DNA of 40,092 bases from Sphingobacterium litopenaei (GTDB lineage Bacteria; Bacteroidota; Bacteroidia; Sphingobacteriales; Sphingobacteriaceae), in assembly GCF_014692495.1 (NCBI RefSeq), contig NZ_JACOIJ010000031.1, positions 1 to 40,092 of the forward strand, in the 5' to 3' direction. The notes under the pieces were generated by a model. It was not told the DNA's origin. It ran no database searches and worked only from the letters and a program-made list of their open reading frames with translations. Each line of letters starts with the position of its first letter. Positions within the stretch are counted from its first letter, which is position 1. The position numbers were made by a program, and so were the translations under genes. This document shows positions 17,801 to 26,419 of the stretch, piece after piece.

Positions 17801-18041
17801 TTCTGAATACCAAGGTCGCATTGTTCGGTACATTGATACTGAATTTACCATTATTATCTGTTGATCCGATCGACAGGCCATTACTTAGAATGGTTACACT
17901 GGAAAGCGGATCTCTTTTTCCGGAGGATGCGTCATATACTGTTCCAGTCACCGTGATGCGCTGTTGAGCCCAGGCTACATCCTGCATGGTGAAAAGCAGT
18001 AATACGATGATGTATTTTATATATTTCATTGAAATAATCAT
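14865..18041 (-). CDS. SusC/RagA family TonB-dependent transporter (second pair)
   Basis: The 1058-aa protein has a signal peptide (to about residue 25) and a carboxypeptidase-D regulatory-like domain (about 28-105, ITVTGTVYDASSGKRDPLSSVTI). The TonB plug (about 118-265) has GKVAGLNIQNNTGAPG, SPLYVIDGVPVDD and a LYGSRGAYGVILITTKRG signature. A 22-strand barrel follows and ends in an aromatic-rich LNVEF. It imports oligomers captured by its SusD partner using TonB energy. ATG 18029 is an alternative start. It follows the DUF5007 gene by 22 bases. Confidence 0.93.
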   Translation of the reverse strand: MIISMKYIKYIIVLLLFTMQDVAWAQQRITVTGTVYDASSGKRDPLSSVTILSNGLSIGSTDNNGKFSINVPNNATLVFRTIGYDSKSVKVDNKTSLTVGLTSSSEKIAEVTVTSGYQTKSRTLNTGSAVTISGKDIQGQPAGDVMSLLQGKVAGLNIQNNTGAPGFRGSVTIRGISNINVTGNGNNAFLTPTSPLYVIDGVPVDDNADYSYGFQQAGPGVSPASQIPPEDIEDITVLKDAAATSLYGSRGAYGVILITTKRGNSKVPVVRYNGSAFMSAVPQLRSVIGGKEERLMRIRQILMNDTSAIHALDLVNNTPFLSDSLNAYYNNSTDWQSYFYKPTYNHNHNLNVSGGDVQFNYKVVLGAYDEKGIQENTGYSRYNLNMNMIYNPVQKFKIEALLNNSIQKQRMGSGNGLLNNGVATGGASSSLLPAPSLYSSVNSVLGALTTDDDNKVLNTNATVNIFYDLFRNFKAGVYNSYTTVSSTKDNFSPAALNSNQAKYYTYNDRATTLYNRAQLSYVFGFREKPGDEELAHNFNLFAFSELRASFFKSDAMLNDKVVNDQLRGPLTLMTSYLSSKGGTIGYTDLRTVAFAGNFSYNYKSKYVLDFNYRVDGLSTNGPNAGYKKNPSISLKWNFDRESFLDAWTWLDYGDFRVSYGSNISPNGNIYQAYGKLYAGGRYNNQNTVISDLGTLPNLSLEPTKATTYNFGMDFSIFQNRLSVMFDSYYKQNDHIFKEKQLSSSNSFNVIGSTEISNVNYGWEFQATARPLSPSSPFKWNLSGNFAINREILAKLPDGLREFIQIDNSLGQSLYYRLGTNSLSNYLFNTKGVYTSLDQIPVDPVTGLPVRVGGNGLLNYFKPGDPIYTDLDGNYIIDNYDQVIAGNSQPQITGGLMSLLQYKQWSLEVNTSFTLKRDILNNSLAAQFGLFGKPTEMGGLVPISQYNFWQNVGDDAVYPNPFDFVRSAILNPFRTNQTLFQEDGSYFKLNSVKVYYNVPQTLSQRYGMNRLSINFTAANLGYITRYSGPNPESVSALGRDMSGGYPLPKQFTLGLNVEF

Positions 18042-18063
18042 TTAAAATGAATGTAAAGGACCA

Positions 18064-19095
18064 CTAATCATTATCGAATTTTGGCTTGTCCCGTTTAAAC
18101 CAGAAAGTCAATTCCCAATCGGCTTTTTCGAAGATTTTAAAGTTGAAGGTCAGGTAGTTCTTTTGAAGGACATTCCCAAAAGCCATTCTACTATATCTAA
18201 AAACCATATGTGCCTGATCTCCTGATACCGTTGTGTATTTGGTCGGGTAGGAGCTCAAAGGAATTGGATAAGCCACATCGTATTTCACTTGCTTATCGTC
18301 TTTTTTCATGTTGAACCCATGCACGAGGTTTTCCCAATCTGTTTCGTCGAAATTATTCGGATCGATCGGATTGGAAAGGGAATCGATGAACTTAATTGTT
18401 AAGCTATTTCCATTTCCGGTTTTCTTGAACAATACTTGTACATCATCACGGGTATTGAAATATTGACCTCGTTGACCGGCCATAAATACCGAAGTGGGAT
18501 TTACCGAAACGCTTGTTCCTTGACCGGTGATTGGGTCTAAATTGGAAGGTTCATACGGACGTTCTCGCAGTGGCATTAAGCGCATATTCTGAAAATATTT
18601 TCGGCCACCTGAGTTCGACATTTCCACATCAAACACGTATCCAGAATCTGGTTGAGCTTTAATCATGTTTGAATTGGCGGATGCCCACATGATAAAATCG
18701 CCAGAATGTGGTCTGATATCAAATAAGGGATGGTTCTCTATGGTCCTTTTCGCTTCAATTTCTTCAATGGACTTTTCAGTACCATTGTAGATCCCTTTCC
18801 AAACCAGGACAGGATAATGTTCGGTTAGTTCGGGAGCTGGTTCACCATCGAAAGTTCGCATGTTGACAATCTTGAAATCAAGCGGTCTACTGGAATTTCC
18901 GTATTGGAAAATATTGTTGAAAAGGGTACTTCTTCCGAGCACCGGTTGAAATACAGTTACATTGTATTTGGAGTCATTTGCAATCGACAAACGCTCTTCT
19001 GGAAGGTTCTTTTTACATGATGAAAAAGTAAGCACTCCCAAGCATAGCGCGATGCCAATCTTGAATATTGATTTACTAGTTTTCATCTTCATCAT
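18064..19095 (-). CDS. DUF5007-type lipoprotein
   Basis: The 343-aa protein has a lipobox FSSC (Cys27) and a long beta-rich body with LPEERLSIANDSKYN near the N-terminus, which I associate with DUF5007. No catalytic motif is visible. It lies between the first SusCD-fasciclin triplet and the second SusC, and its start overlaps the fasciclin gene by 20 bases, implying coupled translation. The likely role is a surface glycan-binding protein of SusE type, by analogy. Confidence 0.7.
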   Translation of the reverse strand: MMKMKTSKSIFKIGIALCLGVLTFSSCKKNLPEERLSIANDSKYNVTVFQPVLGRSTLFNNIFQYGNSSRPLDFKIVNMRTFDGEPAPELTEHYPVLVWKGIYNGTEKSIEEIEAKRTIENHPLFDIRPHSGDFIMWASANSNMIKAQPDSGYVFDVEMSNSGGRKYFQNMRLMPLRERPYEPSNLDPITGQGTSVSVNPTSVFMAGQRGQYFNTRDDVQVLFKKTGNGNSLTIKFIDSLSNPIDPNNFDETDWENLVHGFNMKKDDKQVKYDVAYPIPLSSYPTKYTTVSGDQAHMVFRYSRMAFGNVLQKNYLTFNFKIFEKADWELTFWFKRDKPKFDND

Positions 19096-19783
19096 CTTCT
19101 ATAGGGTTCATACGGTCTGTAAATTCACCAAATCCAAAACTGTGGATAGCAGATAGGATATTGATGGTTCCATTGGTTGTTTTAATGTTCACCGTTGTAG
19201 CACGAGTAGTGATCCAATCTTTGTTGATGTTCGATCCGAAAGGATTGCTGAAATCAACGGCACTAGCGCCTCCACTCTCGAATCCTGAAGCACTTAGTTT
19301 GACGTAACGGACATGCATTGGATAATCGTAAGCAATCGAGGTCAATAGAAGCCCATCCAACTCAGGGATATAATCGTCTGTGGTTTTTACACCACGGATA
19401 ATGTATCGGGCAACTAAGGTGTCCAACTGTAGCGGATCAACCGTGCTTAAAGAAAGTTCAGGTTCACCTAATTGGCGACGTTCAAGGTTTAAATATTTCA
19501 TCGCAGCAGCAAAGTTCAGATTCACTGGGGCGAATAAGGTTACTTGGCTATTGTTCAAAGAATCCTTCAGGTCAGGAAGACGGTCAAGCACCAATAAAAG
19601 GGAATCAAATGTTCCTGCCGGTTGGGCTTGCAGGTATTCCAAGGTTGTACCATTGAAAGATTGTACGTCATTTTTATAATCGTAATATGGTGAGTCACTC
19701 TTTGAACAAGAGCTGAACCATAAGCATAATATTCCTAGGAATACCGCTATTGGAGTTTTTACTAATAATGTTTTCATACTCAT
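19076..19783 (-). CDS. Fasciclin-domain lipoprotein (first copy)
   Basis: Start ATG 19783 (or 19777) is chosen because it gives a signal peptide with lipobox FSSC and clears the SusD stop by ten bases. The longer reading frame to 19882 lies inside SusD. One FAS1 domain is visible (VTLFAPVNLNFAAAMKYL near the N-terminus and NGTINILSAIHSFGF at the end). The protein ends in an acidic tail EDDEDEN that overlaps the next gene. It is the positional counterpart of the fasciclin at 12612-13325. Confidence 0.8.
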   Translation of the reverse strand: MSMKTLLVKTPIAVFLGILCLWFSSCSKSDSPYYDYKNDVQSFNGTTLEYLQAQPAGTFDSLLLVLDRLPDLKDSLNNSQVTLFAPVNLNFAAAMKYLNLERRQLGEPELSLSTVDPLQLDTLVARYIIRGVKTTDDYIPELDGLLLTSIAYDYPMHVRYVKLSASGFESGGASAVDFSNPFGSNINKDWITTRATTVNIKTTNGTINILSAIHSFGFGEFTDRMNPIEDDEDEN

Positions 19784-19793
19784 CAATCTAGAT

Positions 19794-21392
19794 TTATAAC
19801 CAATAAGGGTTTTGTGTAATCGAAGAATTGGCATTGATAACAGCTTGTGAAACCGGCCAATAGATACCTCCGGCATCTTCAAATTCTTTGAATGTTAATT
19901 GCTTGCCATCTTTTTCTGCAAAAGGGGCGTTCGATCTTTTCAATCGTTGGTACCGGATGATATCATACCATCTCCAGCCTTCACCCATTAGCTCTTTTCT
20001 TCTTTCATCAAAAATCGCTTTGATGACATCTGGTGAGTTTTGGGTTGAATAAACGATTCCGCGCAGGTTACATGCTTTATTCAAAGCAGTATAGGCGCCG
20101 TCGATATCACCCAAAGCAGCTAATGCTTCTGCACGTAAAAGGGTAATCTCTTCCATGCGGCTGAACACCATGGATGAACTGAACAGGGTAACATTTCCTG
20201 AAGTCTGCGATGGGTATAATACTTTGATCTTATTGAAGATTGGAAGTTCTGAATCGAAACCATAGAAATAGTTTGTTCGGTAGTAGCCGGATACCAAATC
20301 CTTACTGAATCTTAAATCCTTAGGGTCGGTAAAAATATTGATAATGCTATCCTTGCTGACGAACATTTCCGGTTTTGATTTCGGAATGAAAGGGGATGCC
20401 AAGGTCAATTGCTCGATATGCCCATTCGCGGTAGATAAACCATTTCCTGCTTCAAATGGAAAACCAACCATTACCGTAGCACGTTTGTAGGCAAATGGGC
20501 TATAGTTGTTCTGGTTTTCTGTTAAAGCATCCATATTGATGTAATCCAATGGGTTGGCACCATCAACATAATATTGTGTGGATTGGTTGTCCAAAACGAA
20601 TTTTGAATAAGTAGCCGCATCGATATAGTTTCCTTGCCAAGCAGCAATATGAGCTAAGATGATGTAGGCTGATAAACGCGTCCAAACGTTTCCATTCCAA
20701 GAAGACCATCCGCCACCGTAATACAAGCCAGGATAGATCGGGTCAGTTCCGCCATAACGGAAAGGAACCACCTGCGCTGCGTCCAATAGTTCTGAAGTCG
20801 CAAAACCTAAAACACGATCTTGGGAGGTGCGCTCTGTTTTGATAAAATCACCATCGTGGGAGGAAGTGATCAATGGCACATCTCCCCATATTCTACTCAT
20901 ATAGAAGTAAGCATATGCTCGTAGCATTCTTGCTTGGGCGATATCCACCTTATTGTTCAATTCCGTATAACGGGGATCAAGCTCTAAAATTTCACTAGAA
21001 CGTTCAATGAATAAACTTGCAGCATTGATACCTGCATAGAAACGTCTCCAGTTACTTACTCGTTCAATAACAGGGTAGGAGGCATTTAGTTGATTGTTGA
21101 CGACTGCCTTTAGGTCAGATCGATTGGTGATGGTGAAATCACCTTCCCGAAGATCGCCCATTAACCAGTGACCATTATCTGCTACCGTTGCCGAACGCAT
21201 TAATCCATAAATGGACATTAAGTTGGCTTTTGCATCTTCCAAGGTTTTCCAGTTGGTTTCCTCGGATGCTAAGCGGGTAGAAGAAACATCGTCGATCTTG
21301 CTGCACGATGCACCAGTTCCCAGTAGGGCGGCCGTCATGGTAAGACCAAAAAATGCTCTTTTAATTTTTATATTTCTTATCGATAAATTCAT
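19794..21392 (-). CDS. SusD/RagB family outer-membrane lipoprotein (first pair)
   Basis: ATG 21392 (MNLSIRNIKIKR) is preferred to the GTG at 21401. The lipobox is GASC. The SusD signature SSTRLASEETNWKTLEDAKANL comes first; the C-terminal motif DERRKELMGEGWRWYDIIRY is typical of the family. It forms the lid of the SusC encoded 18 bases upstream. The divergence from the second SusD suggests an old duplication, or a different ligand. Confidence 0.92.
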   Translation of the reverse strand: MNLSIRNIKIKRAFFGLTMTAALLGTGASCSKIDDVSSTRLASEETNWKTLEDAKANLMSIYGLMRSATVADNGHWLMGDLREGDFTITNRSDLKAVVNNQLNASYPVIERVSNWRRFYAGINAASLFIERSSEILELDPRYTELNNKVDIAQARMLRAYAYFYMSRIWGDVPLITSSHDGDFIKTERTSQDRVLGFATSELLDAAQVVPFRYGGTDPIYPGLYYGGGWSSWNGNVWTRLSAYIILAHIAAWQGNYIDAATYSKFVLDNQSTQYYVDGANPLDYINMDALTENQNNYSPFAYKRATVMVGFPFEAGNGLSTANGHIEQLTLASPFIPKSKPEMFVSKDSIINIFTDPKDLRFSKDLVSGYYRTNYFYGFDSELPIFNKIKVLYPSQTSGNVTLFSSSMVFSRMEEITLLRAEALAALGDIDGAYTALNKACNLRGIVYSTQNSPDVIKAIFDERRKELMGEGWRWYDIIRYQRLKRSNAPFAEKDGKQLTFKEFEDAGGIYWPVSQAVINANSSITQNPYWL

Positions 21393-21410
21393 GATATACA
21401 CGTTTTAATC

Positions 21411-24389
21411 CTATAAATCCAATTTAAGGCCCAATACAAATGTTCTTGGGATGGTTAAGTTTGCTCCATCGTATAAACCGTTGTAATTGCTCAATTCAGG
21501 ATCAACACCAGTGAATTTGGTGAAAGTCAATACGTTCAATGCCGTTGCATAGAGGTATACTCTTCTGAATTTGCCGGATGAGCTGTTCAAGAAAGAAGCG
21601 TTTTTGAAATCATAACCTAGTGTAACAGATCTTAATTTCAAGTAGGAAGCATCTTCCAGGAATAGATCCTGATCAACACGGTAAGCATTTACATCCGACC
21701 AAGGATTGTAGATTGGGTATGTTTTTTCTTTTTCAAAAGATTGCCATGAGGATACTTCTTTTACAGAAGTGATATCGTTACTGGCTTCACGTTTGATGAA
21801 ATCATACTTAGTTGCCTGGTATTGGTTAAGGATTTTATGGCCTGTCGCGAAGAAGAAATGGAAATTCAAGTCGAAGTTCTTGTAGGCAAAGGTGTTGCTC
21901 CAGCCTCCGATCAATGAAGGTAATCGATTACCTTCCATTACTTTATCACGGGTATCGATGCGGTTATCGTTATTCAGATCAGCCCATTGTGGATCACCCG
22001 CAAATAATGGGATTCCATTGAAGGTATGGCCTGCAGGTACATCTGCATCGGTGTTGTAGATCCCTTGGTTTTTATAGATCCAATAAGAGGTAACAGGTTT
22101 TCCAACTTCTAATCTGTTGTCACCATTGATGATTTCCTTATAACCATCCGGAAGTGCCGTGACTTCGTTCTTGTTATAATTAAAATTGATGGATGAACGC
22201 CAGTTGAAGCTTTCAGGATTTTGGATGATCTGTCCGTTCAATAGGAATTCAATTCCTTTGTTGTTGACTTCCAGGCCTGATTTATAATTTACGGAATAAC
22301 CGGATTCCAACGGCACTGGTACACCAACCAATTGGTTTTTATCATTTCTGTTATAAACAGAAATAGCGGCATTCATGCGGTTGTTCAAGAAAGTTCCATC
22401 TAAGGAAATATTGGTCCTATCGGCATAAGGAAGTTTGATTCCATAGCCAATAAATCCACTCTCATAAGGACGGTTGATCCCTAATACACCTCCATATCCT
22501 GGAATGGTAGGTTCTTCATACCATCCACTCTCTGAACGATATTGAGGTCCTGCTGCATACCGATCATCTAAGAAGATACGTACATTTCTTCCCCAACCTG
22601 TTGATAGCTCCAATTGATTGAAGAAACTGCTTCCAGCGAACAATTGATCTTTGAGGTTATAGGTCATGCTGACAGCTGGCGTAGTCATCCAACGGCTATC
22701 TGGTTGCCCATTCGATGAACCATCACGACGTACCATAGCGTTTAATTTAAAGATGTCCTTATAGCTGTATTTTGCCGAACCATAGATGGAAAGCAAATTG
22801 TTAAGTTCCTTGTCGATGTAGCGGAAAACGTAAAAATTCCCAGCATTCAAGGCATTCAAATAACTATCTCCTTGAGCTCCCGGATCTACAAAAACCAATT
22901 TTACGTAATCGTTAGGTCCATTATAGGCTCTAGCATAGTTATACTTATAGGTGTCACCTTGGTAAACATGGCCAACTTCTAGATCTAAGGAATGGTCATC
23001 ACCCAGGTCAAAATCATAACCGATCGTATTGTTCCAGATCATCCGTTGGTTATAACCAAAATAGGTGGAAATATAACTTACCCCATCCATTAGGGTAGAC
23101 GGCGTAAAGTAATCGCGGATACCTTCGTTATAATCGAAGAATAAACTCGATTGAAGCGAGAATCTGTTCAATTTGGAACTAAGGGTCAAATTACCATTGA
23201 TGGAAGTGGTTCTGTTATTATCCACATTTTTCTTGTTCTCGTATAAATAAAGACCAAAGTTGTCTTTGTTTGGAGAAAGGGGAGTTGATAGATCGGGAAT
23301 ATAACGGGTCTCTGCAAAACGGTCGCGAAGACTTTTATTACGGTTTCTATCCAAACGAACAGCATTCACGTTACTGGATACGGTTAACCATTTGAATGGT
23401 GCCATATTGATTCCGAAGAACACGTTGTAACGATTGATGTTTGTCTCATCGGCATTTCCGGCATTTTTGGTTCCGGAACCGAAGAAACGGAAATTCGCTC
23501 TTTCATTTCCTCCGGTAATACCTAGATCGGCTGAATAGGTTGGGGTGTTTTTATAATATAGGTCGTTCCAATTGGAAGGGCCAAAGTAGGCGGTGTTCGT
23601 CGAATCCCTTAAATACAAGGCGTAATCATCATAACGTTGCTGATTACCATATTTCTCGTAGAAAGGTCTTCTGAAGTTATTTTCATAAACCCCATTGACG
23701 GTATTTACTTTCGGTGCGGTGGCATAGCCAAAATAAGTGTTCAAGCTGATATCACGGATTCCAGCTTTGGCATTTTTTGTAGTGATGTATAAAGCCCCAT
23801 TCGCAGCATTTGGTCCTAACTTGGCCAATTCGAAGGGATCTTTCACCAATACCACTGATTCGATGTTACTGATGTTGATCTGTGCTAATAGGTTATTCGC
23901 CGGTCCCACCCGATTGTAATCGTATTTCTGAACATCAAATGCGAAAGGGTTGTCGGCCACTAAAGGAACGCCATTTAGATAAACGGCAGGTTGAAGGGCA
24001 TGCACATCTTTTTTGGAGAACAAGATTCCTGAGGGACCTTGAACGATCATGCTCTGTTCTGTTCCTGGTTCACCGTTAGGTTCTTGTACATAAAGACCAG
24101 CAAGATGCCCTTTAGCAATTTGTTGAAGGGATAGGTTTGGAACAGCAGATGCTTCGCGGATGTTGATTGTATCCTTAGCATTTTTGAACTTTTGTAAGGC
24201 CTTTACCATTTGGCCTATGGTGTCTGTTTTTGCATTATACTCCGAAGTGTCAACTTGGGATTTGACAAATGGAATGCGATATCCTTTTAAGGAAGATTCT
24301 CCAAATGTTTTCGCGTGCGCAGTATTCAATTGGAGGCCACCAAAGGATAAACATAAAGCAATAGAAAGACTTATGGAAGTTTTTACCAT
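21411..24389 (-). CDS. SusC/RagA-like TonB-dependent transporter, atypical plug (first pair)
   Basis: The 992-aa outer-membrane barrel protein is the first gene of the operon. It has a signal peptide to about residue 26. The usual carboxypeptidase-D-like domain is absent: an unrelated 50-60 residue stretch precedes a diverged plug (about 80-210) in which LYGSRGANGVI-type text is replaced by LGPNAANGALYITTKNAK. Barrel and C-terminus (RTFVLGLKLDL) are normal. It pairs with the SusD encoded next. About 720 nt of non-coding DNA with operator-like sites lies before its ATG. Confidence 0.9.
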   Translation of the reverse strand: MVKTSISLSIALCLSFGGLQLNTAHAKTFGESSLKGYRIPFVKSQVDTSEYNAKTDTIGQMVKALQKFKNAKDTINIREASAVPNLSLQQIAKGHLAGLYVQEPNGEPGTEQSMIVQGPSGILFSKKDVHALQPAVYLNGVPLVADNPFAFDVQKYDYNRVGPANNLLAQINISNIESVVLVKDPFELAKLGPNAANGALYITTKNAKAGIRDISLNTYFGYATAPKVNTVNGVYENNFRRPFYEKYGNQQRYDDYALYLRDSTNTAYFGPSNWNDLYYKNTPTYSADLGITGGNERANFRFFGSGTKNAGNADETNINRYNVFFGINMAPFKWLTVSSNVNAVRLDRNRNKSLRDRFAETRYIPDLSTPLSPNKDNFGLYLYENKKNVDNNRTTSINGNLTLSSKLNRFSLQSSLFFDYNEGIRDYFTPSTLMDGVSYISTYFGYNQRMIWNNTIGYDFDLGDDHSLDLEVGHVYQGDTYKYNYARAYNGPNDYVKLVFVDPGAQGDSYLNALNAGNFYVFRYIDKELNNLLSIYGSAKYSYKDIFKLNAMVRRDGSSNGQPDSRWMTTPAVSMTYNLKDQLFAGSSFFNQLELSTGWGRNVRIFLDDRYAAGPQYRSESGWYEEPTIPGYGGVLGINRPYESGFIGYGIKLPYADRTNISLDGTFLNNRMNAAISVYNRNDKNQLVGVPVPLESGYSVNYKSGLEVNNKGIEFLLNGQIIQNPESFNWRSSINFNYNKNEVTALPDGYKEIINGDNRLEVGKPVTSYWIYKNQGIYNTDADVPAGHTFNGIPLFAGDPQWADLNNDNRIDTRDKVMEGNRLPSLIGGWSNTFAYKNFDLNFHFFFATGHKILNQYQATKYDFIKREASNDITSVKEVSSWQSFEKEKTYPIYNPWSDVNAYRVDQDLFLEDASYLKLRSVTLGYDFKNASFLNSSSGKFRRVYLYATALNVLTFTKFTGVDPELSNYNGLYDGANLTIPRTFVLGLKLDL

Positions 24390-24700
24390 TATTTCCAGTT
24401 TAAATTTTGTTAATAAAAATGAATGTTATTGACCAGGTTATTTTAGGCCAATGCTAGGATGTTATTCGTTTATTCGACGAAGTTTTGATGTAGATGTTTG
24501 TTCATAATTTTAATATAAAAAGTGTTTCGGTTAAATTATTTCTTATTGATTTTTTTGGTTCTTTTATTAATGGTATTTGGTTATTAATTCCTAATAATCT
24601 GGTTTAAAATAAATCAAGGAATAAACCAAAATTGGTCACCTTGACTTAAGGCTACTAACAATAATAATATTCTTTTTTATAATAACATAAAGGTTAAACA

Positions 24701-24738
24701 ACGCAAACGTTTGTCCAAATTCACGCAAACGTTTGACT
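24701..24738. promoter_or_regulatory. Tandem LacI/PurR-like operators upstream of the SusCD operon
   Basis: ACGCAAACGTTTGTCC (24701-24716) and ACGCAAACGTTTGACT (24723-24738) share the perfect palindrome CAAACGTTTG, with centres 22 bp apart, about two helix turns. This is the operator type of LacI-family regulators (PurR, CcpA). They lie about 310 nt before the SusC start, so the transcript either has a long leader or the sites act at a distance. No LacI-family gene is in the window. Apart from these, 24390-24928 is A/T-rich and shows no gene; I could not find a clear TAnnTTTG box. Confidence 0.65.
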
Positions 24739-24928
24739 GAAATATGTATTACATAATCTGTAACAATTTCCTAAAATATTAAATTATATAAATGCATTTT
24801 ATCATTAAAGTTGCTTAGTATTAAGTTTAGAGCAATATATTTGATTATTTAATTAGGGTCACTTACATGTCACTTAAACTATACTTTTACCTTGAAGCAA
24901 ACTATCTGTTATTTGCAGGTACGAAGCA

Positions 24929-25027
24929 CATCCCGTCATTGGGAGGAACGAAGTAACATCCCGTCATTGCGAGGAACGAAGTAACATCCCGTCATTGCGA
25001 GGAACGAAGCAATCTTTCGATTAGTGT
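24929..25027. repeat. Tandem 28-bp REP-like repeats facing an inverted copy
   Basis: Three copies of CATCCCGTCATTGCGAGGAA plus CGAAG(T/C)AA start at 24929, 24957 and 24985 (period 28). The third copy continues GCAATCTTT and, across about 12 nt, faces its own inverted copy at 25028-25064, so transcripts would fold into a long hairpin. This is the BIME-like arrangement of REP elements. Confidence 0.8.
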
Positions 25028-25064
25028 AAAGATTGCTTCGTCGTACCTCCTCGCAATGACGGGA
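25028..25064. repeat. 37-bp REP-like repeat, copy 2 (right of the SusCD operon)
   Basis: This has the same orientation as 5256-5292, with one mismatch (A for G at the 18th base). It also forms the inverted arm of the hairpin with the last 28-bp unit. It is close to the end of the fucosidase pseudogene and could act as its terminator. Confidence 0.85.
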
Positions 25065-25106
25065 AAACTTTCGCAATAACGTATAGGATGAGAGATTTAA
25101 GTCTAC

Positions 25107-26413
25107 TTACATCTTTGCATCCATCAATTTATCAGATTTTATTTTAGGTTGTCCGAGTTTAATTTTTATAACAAAGGCGCGATCTGTTTGGAAATCTTTC
25201 GGTAGCACAATATCAAAGTAGGTGTTCTTATCCAAATTCAAACCGATATCAGCATGTTTGATTGTTAATTCTTTATTATTCAATAATAACTTAGCACTAA
25301 TCGGTAATGCAGTAGATTTTTTAGGGAATGCTAACCTAGCCAAATTATTTACCGGCCTATTAAATACTGTTAGATAAAGGGTTGAATCCTTCTGGGTCAA
25401 ATATCCCATCTTAGTTTTTGGAAGATCCGCGTGCCTTACGCCATGAACTGCCTCGCCATTTACTTTCATCCAATCGCCAAGTTCCTTTGCGATTTTATCT
25501 TCTCCAGGGTGCATCGATCCTTTTCCATCGGGACCAAAATTGAGCACAAAATTTCCATTCAACGAAACGGTATGCATCCGCATATCCAAAATATCATCCG
25601 TTGTTTTGGTATAGATTCCAGACCAATCTTTCATGTATCCCCATCCATTAGGTGGTATGGTCATTACGGCATCCCAATCATTACCATCCAACCATTCGTA
25701 TTCCTGAGGTAATTTTCTTTCCCAACCTTGTTCGTAATCTCCGAGGATATCTCCATTGCTATCAAAATGGCGCTTTCCGTGTTCATCATTTCTGAACCTT
25801 GATCAAATGATCAGACCTGGATGTTTTTCACGCAATTCTTTTTCCAGGTTGTACGTGAATTCATAGGCCTGAACCCATGATTTATCCCAAGTACCATCAA
25901 ACCAAAATCCTTTGATGGTCGGATAATTCTGGAGAAGTTCCAATAATTGGTTCTTAGTATATTGAAGAAACCTATTATATTTTTTTTTCTCCTCTTCTGT
26001 TTCAGGAGCTTTGGATAGGTAATCCGGATTGTTCCATTCCAAAATAGAGAAATATAGGTATACATCAATGCCTTCAGCGTTATAGGCATCCACCACTTCT
26101 TTTACGATATCTTTTTTATAAGGAGAGTTGCTGATGTTGTAGGAGGAATATTTCGTTGGCCATAGGGCATAACCATCATGATGTTTAGTTGTGAAAATCA
26201 TGTATTTGGCATCCATATCCTTGGCCTGTTTAGCCCATTTCTTCGCACTGAAAGCGGTAGGATTAAACTGTTTGTAAAGATTGTCGTAGATTTCTTTCCA
26301 GTATTTTGGCTCATTGGGTCCCGACCAGGTACGGATCCATTCCGAAGCGGCTGCACCGCCTCTTGCGGATACACCTTCCCATTCATTGCCTGGGATGGCA
26401 TAAAGTCCCCATT
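25107..26413 (-). pseudogene. GH29 alpha-L-fucosidase, 5'-truncated and with in-frame TGA
   Basis: On the minus strand one frame from about 26411 to 25107 reads WGLYAIPGNEWEGVSARGG, then YMIFTTKHHDGYALW, GFWFDGTWD (the usual nucleophile Asp) and, after TGA at 25803-25805, SRFRNDEHGKRHFDSNG and WGYMKDW, with a C-terminal beta domain. In GH29 enzymes the residue at the stop is normally glycine (HPGLII-G-SRF), so GGA to TGA is the simplest change. The first 50-70 residues, including signal peptide and the FGLFIH part of the active-site strand, are missing: the frame breaks at the Trp codon and is followed directly by the recombinase gene. Two independent lesions make it inactive. It would have removed terminal fucose from mucin-type glycans, fitting the M60 operon next to it. 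Confidence 0.88.
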
Positions 26414-26419
26414 GTAAAT

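Noticed and set aside
19784..19882. Longer start for the first fasciclin protein
   Set aside because: It overlaps SusD coding sequence and hides the signal peptide. ATG 19783 gives a lipobox at the right distance.
4929..25064. CRISPR array at the tandem repeats (5281-5376 and 24929-25064)
   Set aside because: The units are directly adjacent, with no unique spacers and no cas genes. The 21-28 bp periods fit simple tandem REP amplification.
26306..26419. N-terminal extension of the recombinase frame
   Set aside because: This stretch is the antisense of GH29 coding sequence. Family similarity of the recombinase begins at the ATG at 26420.
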